32,287 bases of DNA from Candidatus Fermentithermobacillaceae bacterium UBA3951. GTDB lineage: Bacteria > Bacillota > Sulfobacillia > Fermentithermobacillales > Fermentithermobacillaceae. Location: positions 2,360 through 34,646 of the forward strand of contig DGDN01000093.1 of NCBI GenBank assembly GCA_002385465.1, given 5' to 3'. Below the pieces are notes generated by a model. The model was not told the DNA's origin. It made no database searches and was given only the letters and a program-made list of their open reading frames with translations. Position 1 is the first letter of the stretch, and the number at the start of each line of letters is the position of its first letter. This document shows positions 29,555 through 32,287 of this stretch, piece by piece. Made by a program: the position numbers and the translations under genes.

Positions 29555-30775
29555 ATGAGGTTTCAACGGAATGCCAGTTTGTACCTACAATCAGTATCCA
29601 TGAGCGCCCTCGCGAGGGGTGCTTTTGGTGTGATCCAGGGCCTCTACATATTGTCTCTGGGCTTCAGCGAGACGGTCCTGGGGACGATCCTCTCGGCCAG
29701 GATGCTGTCGGCAGCCGCTTTTTCGATTCCGGCCGGGATGTTCTCAGACAGAGTGGGCAGGAGGCCCGTCCTCATTACTGCCGGGCTCCTTACCACCGTA
29801 GGCTATTTGGGGATGGCGATTGCTTCTTCGCCGGGTTTGATGGTGCTCTTCTCGTGCATCCTGGGGTGTGCAGAAGCTTGCCAGATGACGTCGGGAGCGC
29901 CGCTCCTCGCGGAATCGAGCACTGCCGATGATAGGGCGAAGCTTTTCGGCGTGAACTTCTCCCTGTCCATGGGGGTAAACATGGTGGGGAGCCTCCTGGG
30001 CGGATTTCTTCCGCAGCAGCTCAGATCTCTGGGACTCGTTAGATCGTACAGGCTCTCGCTCGCCCTCTTCTCCCTGGTCACCCTCCTGGGTGTCACTCCG
30101 ACCTTGAAGATGAAGGAGGAGAAGAAGTCAGAGATTGGCGCAGGTGAGCTGGCAAGCGCGGCGAGAGCCGAAGTGCGGGAACTGATTGAGACCGCTTCTA
30201 CCCGGGCGGTGTGGAACCTCCTCTTCTACAATGTCCTAATCGGGTTTGGCGCAGGGATGGTGGTCCCTTACTTCAACGTGTTTCTCACCAGAAAACTGGG
30301 GATTACGTCCGATCTTGTGGGCCTCATACTGTCTCTCACCCAGGGTGCCACGGCCATCGCCGGGCTTATCGCCCCAATCTTGGCGACAAAATACGGTAGG
30401 GTCCCTACTGTGGTCGGCACGCAGCTGGCATCTATCCCGTTCCTGCTCCTTATAGCCCTGCCGCCCAACATATACCTGGTCTCATTTGCGCTTTTCATGC
30501 GGTCGGCCCTCATGAACATGTCCAACCCGGTGGCTTCGGGCTTTTCCATGGAGATAGTCGACGCGGAAAAGAGGGGCAAGATGTCCAGCCTCATGCGGAT
30601 AGCCGACAACGTAACCAGGTCCGGAAGTGCTGCCGTCGCCGGGTATATCATGGCAAACTGGAGCTACGAAGTGCCGTACTTCTTTACGGCCATCCTCTAT
30701 TGTCTGGCGAGCGCCGTATATTGGCGGGCATTCCGGCGGTACGACCGAGAGCTTCGAGGACAGGCTGCACCTTGA
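29555..30775 (+). CDS. major facilitator superfamily transporter
   Basis: This 406-aa integral membrane protein has about 10-12 hydrophobic segments in two halves separated by a charged central loop (about 185-215, EEKKSEIGAGEL). The MFS motif A is present between helices 2 and 3 as G61-M-F-S-D65-R-V-G-R-R70. Substrate is unknown; the size and pattern fit drug or metabolite efflux carriers. The start is uncertain: ATG 29555 has no good ribosome binding site, and ATG 29600 would remove 15 residues. The stop codon overlaps the -35 element of the promoter for the next transcription unit. No terminator is seen. Confidence 0.9.
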   Translation: MRFQRNASLYLQSVSMSALARGAFGVIQGLYILSLGFSETVLGTILSARMLSAAAFSIPAGMFSDRVGRRPVLITAGLLTTVGYLGMAIASSPGLMVLFSCILGCAEACQMTSGAPLLAESSTADDRAKLFGVNFSLSMGVNMVGSLLGGFLPQQLRSLGLVRSYRLSLALFSLVTLLGVTPTLKMKEEKKSEIGAGELASAARAEVRELIETASTRAVWNLLFYNVLIGFGAGMVVPYFNVFLTRKLGITSDLVGLILSLTQGATAIAGLIAPILATKYGRVPTVVGTQLASIPFLLLIALPPNIYLVSFALFMRSALMNMSNPVASGFSMEIVDAEKRGKMSSLMRIADNVTRSGSAAVAGYIMANWSYEVPYFFTAILYCLASAVYWRAFRRYDRELRGQAAP

Positions 30776-30801
30776 CATTCCCTGGAAGGTCAGGATATCA
30801 T
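30772..30801 (+). promoter_or_regulatory. sigma-A-type promoter for the riboswitch leader
   Basis: A perfect TTGACA (30772-30777) and TATCAT (30796-30801, 5/6 to TATAAT) are separated by 18 bp. The start is expected near 30808, 20 nt before the aptamer. The -35 overlaps the MFS stop codon. Confidence 0.8.
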
Positions 30802-30827
30802 AGAGCATACGTTAGCAGTGGGTAGCA

Positions 30828-30950
30828 CGCCTGATCGCTGAATCTCCCAGGTTGGGAGAGCGGGGGACCCAACTTTTCGGGGCTAATCGCAAAGCGTAGG
30901 GCCAAACCTTTTCGGCCCGAGCCCGTCAGCTAACCTCGTAAGCGTGGAGA
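30828..30950 (+). ncRNA. cyclic di-AMP riboswitch (ydaO-yuaA type)
   Basis: The leader carries the conserved blocks of the ydaO aptamer in order: ATCGCTGAATC (30834-30844), GCGGGGGACCCAA (30860-30872), CGGGGCTAATCGC (30878-30890), GCGTAGGGCC (30894-30903), GGCCCGAGCCCGTCAG (30914-30929) and CTAACCTCGTAAGCG (30930-30944). The B. subtilis element has GGGGGACCCA, TTGGGGTGAATC, AGTAGGGC, GCCCGAACCCGACAGCTAACC in the same order and spacing. This class binds c-di-AMP and normally shuts off expression, often of cell-wall or potassium-transport genes. Here it lies about 240 nt upstream of a D-Ala-D-Ala-ligase-like gene. Confidence 0.93.
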
Positions 30951-30951
30951 A

Positions 30952-31190
30952 GGAAGACGGCTACATTGCGGCGGCCATTCCCGCAACTCCTCGTCTTCCC
31001 CAAAGGCAGTGACTAGAAGCCATCTTGCGTGTCCGGGATCTTTTGCGATCTCCGGGGCGCAGAGCACTCTGTACACTCAATGGCGTTGCGCCGAAAAGGG
31101 CGTAGCTTAGTGCCTTATTGCGCCAAACGGCCCGGCGTCAGTATGCCATTTTCCCCACTGCTTAGAGATCCTTTAAGGAGGAAAGGGCCC
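30952..31190 (+). promoter_or_regulatory. long leader after the riboswitch with nested hairpin
   Basis: The 415 nt between the MFS stop and the next start codon hold no convincing gene. Just after the aptamer is a nested stem: GGAAGACG (30952-30959) pairs with CGTCTTCC (30992-30999), enclosing TTGCGG (30966-30971) paired with CCGCAA (30981-30986). It lacks a U-tract. A second stem, CCGGGATC with GATCTCCGG (one bulged T), lies at 31035-31057. The leader ends at AGGAGG (31176-31181). The expression platform is therefore not a standard terminator and could act on RNA structure, Rho or translation. Confidence 0.5.
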
Positions 31191-32171
31191 ATGCATGTAT
31201 GCGTCATAACGGCGCCCACCGGTGATTGTCCGCTCAACCGGTACGATCCTCACGCTGCCGAACAGACGCGGAGGACGCGGGATGCGGCCGTCAGGAGCCT
31301 CCGGGAGCTTAACTACCGGGTGAGCGTGATAGAGGCAGGGCCGTCCATGCTCATGGAGATCGAGACCACGAAGCCGGAGGTGCTCCTCAACCTAGCTACT
31401 GGGTATCGCTCGAAAAAGGACCAGGCTAATATCGCCGCCGTCTTGGAACTCTCCGGCATCCCTTTCACGGGGGCAACATCCCACGGTCATATAGTGGGAC
31501 TCCACAAGCACCTGGCCAAGATGGTCATGCAAGCCATAGGGGTGAGGACACCTCCGTTCCGGGTCGCTTTCGGGGAAGGTGACTTAAACGAACGTCTTAC
31601 AGAAGGTCTGAGATTTCCGGTCATCGTGAAACCCGCCGCCGAGGGCTCGAGCGTGGGTATCACCGCCGACAGTGTCGTATCCGGTCACGCGGAAGCGGTG
31701 GCGGTGGCATCCAAACTCATGGGAGACTTCGGCCCGCCGGTCCTTGTGGAGGAGTTCATCTCAGGGAGAGAGTTCACGGTTGCCCTCTTGGGATATCCTC
31801 GCCTCAAAGCTTTGCCGGTTGAGGAGATCATCTTCAACGAGGGGGACATGTACACCTACGGTGTTAAGTTCCGCGACAACGTAACGGTCAAGTGCCCTGC
31901 CGACATCCCCGGAGACCTGGCCGCGGCTTTGCAGGATATGGCCGCGAAGGCGGCAACGGCTATCGGCTGCCGGGATGCAGCGAGAGTAGATATCCGCCTC
32001 GATGGCGACGGGACTCCCTACGTATTGGAGATCAACACCCTACCGGGCATGATGCCCGATTACAGTGAATTTCCGCGCATAGCGGCTGAGGTGGGGATCA
32101 CGTACACCGAACTCGTGAAGACGCTGGTTCAAGGCGCTGTAAAGAGGGCCCGCGAGGGAAATGGGCCTTAA
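31191..32171 (+). CDS. D-Ala-D-Ala-ligase-like ATP-grasp protein
   Basis: The protein is 326 aa. Residues 80-280 show the ATP-grasp core typical of D-alanine-D-alanine ligases: VIVKPAAEGSSVGI (with K147), VEEFISGREFTVALLG, ARVDIRLD and the catalytic EINTLPGM (E280, N282) followed by YSEFP. The N-terminal domain is atypical, without the usual GGxSxE and HGxxGEDG motifs; it reads NLATGYRSKKDQ there. It may therefore be a Ddl paralogue with another substrate. ATG 31191 is chosen for AGGAGG at 31176-31181; earlier in-frame starts would translate the riboswitch leader. The riboswitch upstream suggests control by c-di-AMP and a cell-envelope role, which fits a peptidoglycan-precursor ligase but is not proved. 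Confidence 0.85.
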   Translation: MHVCVITAPTGDCPLNRYDPHAAEQTRRTRDAAVRSLRELNYRVSVIEAGPSMLMEIETTKPEVLLNLATGYRSKKDQANIAAVLELSGIPFTGATSHGHIVGLHKHLAKMVMQAIGVRTPPFRVAFGEGDLNERLTEGLRFPVIVKPAAEGSSVGITADSVVSGHAEAVAVASKLMGDFGPPVLVEEFISGREFTVALLGYPRLKALPVEEIIFNEGDMYTYGVKFRDNVTVKCPADIPGDLAAALQDMAAKAATAIGCRDAARVDIRLDGDGTPYVLEINTLPGMMPDYSEFPRIAAEVGITYTELVKTLVQGAVKRAREGNGP

Positions 32172-32254
32172 GCCTGGCTCTAGGGTAGCGAAGCGGACTG
32201 TGCTCGAACCCCGGCGCCCGGGAAATTCAAAGAAAAGAGAAGGGAGGCAGACAG

Positions 32255-32287
32255 GTGGCAGAGGAGCTGCGTGTTGATATTGGGTTG
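32255..32287 (+). CDS. start of an unidentified gene, cut by the window end
   Basis: GTG 32255 lies 7 nt after GGGAGG (32242-32247) and opens a frame reading MAEELRVDIGL to the end of the window. Eleven codons are too few to identify the protein. It begins 83 nt after the Ddl-like gene. A GC-rich inverted sequence around 32207-32221 lies between them. Confidence 0.5.
   Translation, partial: MAEELRVDIGL

Noticed and set aside
31029..31190. N-terminal extension of the Ddl-like protein from the in-frame TTG at 31029
   Set aside because: It would translate the riboswitch leader; ATG 31191 has an AGGAGG site and begins exactly at the first strand of the ATP-grasp fold.

Overview
The window looks like chromosomal DNA of a GC-rich (near 60% by eye) spore-forming member of the Bacillota (Firmicutes). 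The evidence is the rnpM-infB-rbfA-nrnA-truB-ribF-rpsO-pnp gene order, RNase J, AddAB in place of RecBCD, a Spo0E-like gene, a YheC/D-type spore-coat ATP-grasp protein and a ydaO-type cyclic di-AMP riboswitch. About half of the genes start with GTG or TTG behind strong AGGAGG-type ribosome binding sites. I cannot name the genus from sequence alone. I see no tRNA, rRNA, CRISPR array, insertion sequence or prophage.

Layout. (1) 1-9522 is the distal part of the nusA-infB operon, all on + and tightly packed: rnpM (ylxR), infB, rbfA, nrnA, truB, ribF, a structured leader, rpsO, pnp, then nfo (endonuclease IV). The L7Ae-like gene (ylxQ) that usually lies between rnpM and infB is missing. (2) 9523-10970 is a regulatory and sporulation patch. 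A promoter carries two inverted Spo0A-box-like sites and reads into a 62-codon Spo0E-like ORF with no canonical start codon, which ends at a clear intrinsic terminator. A small membrane protein gene converges on that terminator, and a YflT-like glycine-zipper stress protein follows. (3) 10991-20185 holds rnjA and then addB-addA (double-strand-break end processing), with a convergent 100-aa unknown gene behind addA. (4) 20500-25821 holds a DRG/Obg-like TGS-domain GTPase, an 889-aa fusion of an amidoligase-like (GCS superfamily) domain to a YheC/D ATP-grasp domain, and a serine beta-lactamase/esterase-family protein with no signal peptide. (5) 25975-28196 is tdh-kbl, which converts threonine to glycine plus acetyl-CoA. 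(6) 28280-30775 holds divergent HD-GYP and MFS transporter genes. (7) 30772-32171 is a sigma-A-type promoter, a c-di-AMP riboswitch and a long leader ahead of a D-Ala-D-Ala-ligase-like ATP-grasp gene. A further gene begins at 32255 and runs off the window.

How the genes work together. Region 1 joins translation initiation, ribosome maturation, tRNA and flavin modification and RNA turnover, as in other Bacillota; RNase J adds to the RNA decay set. The most interesting material is regulatory: a possible negative feedback loop (Spo0A controlling a Spo0E-type Spo0A~P phosphatase that also seems limited at translation initiation), a second-messenger riboswitch on a possible peptidoglycan-precursor ligase, and a GTPase/amidoligase/ATP-grasp cluster that may modify the spore envelope. 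These functional links are inferences from sequence and context.
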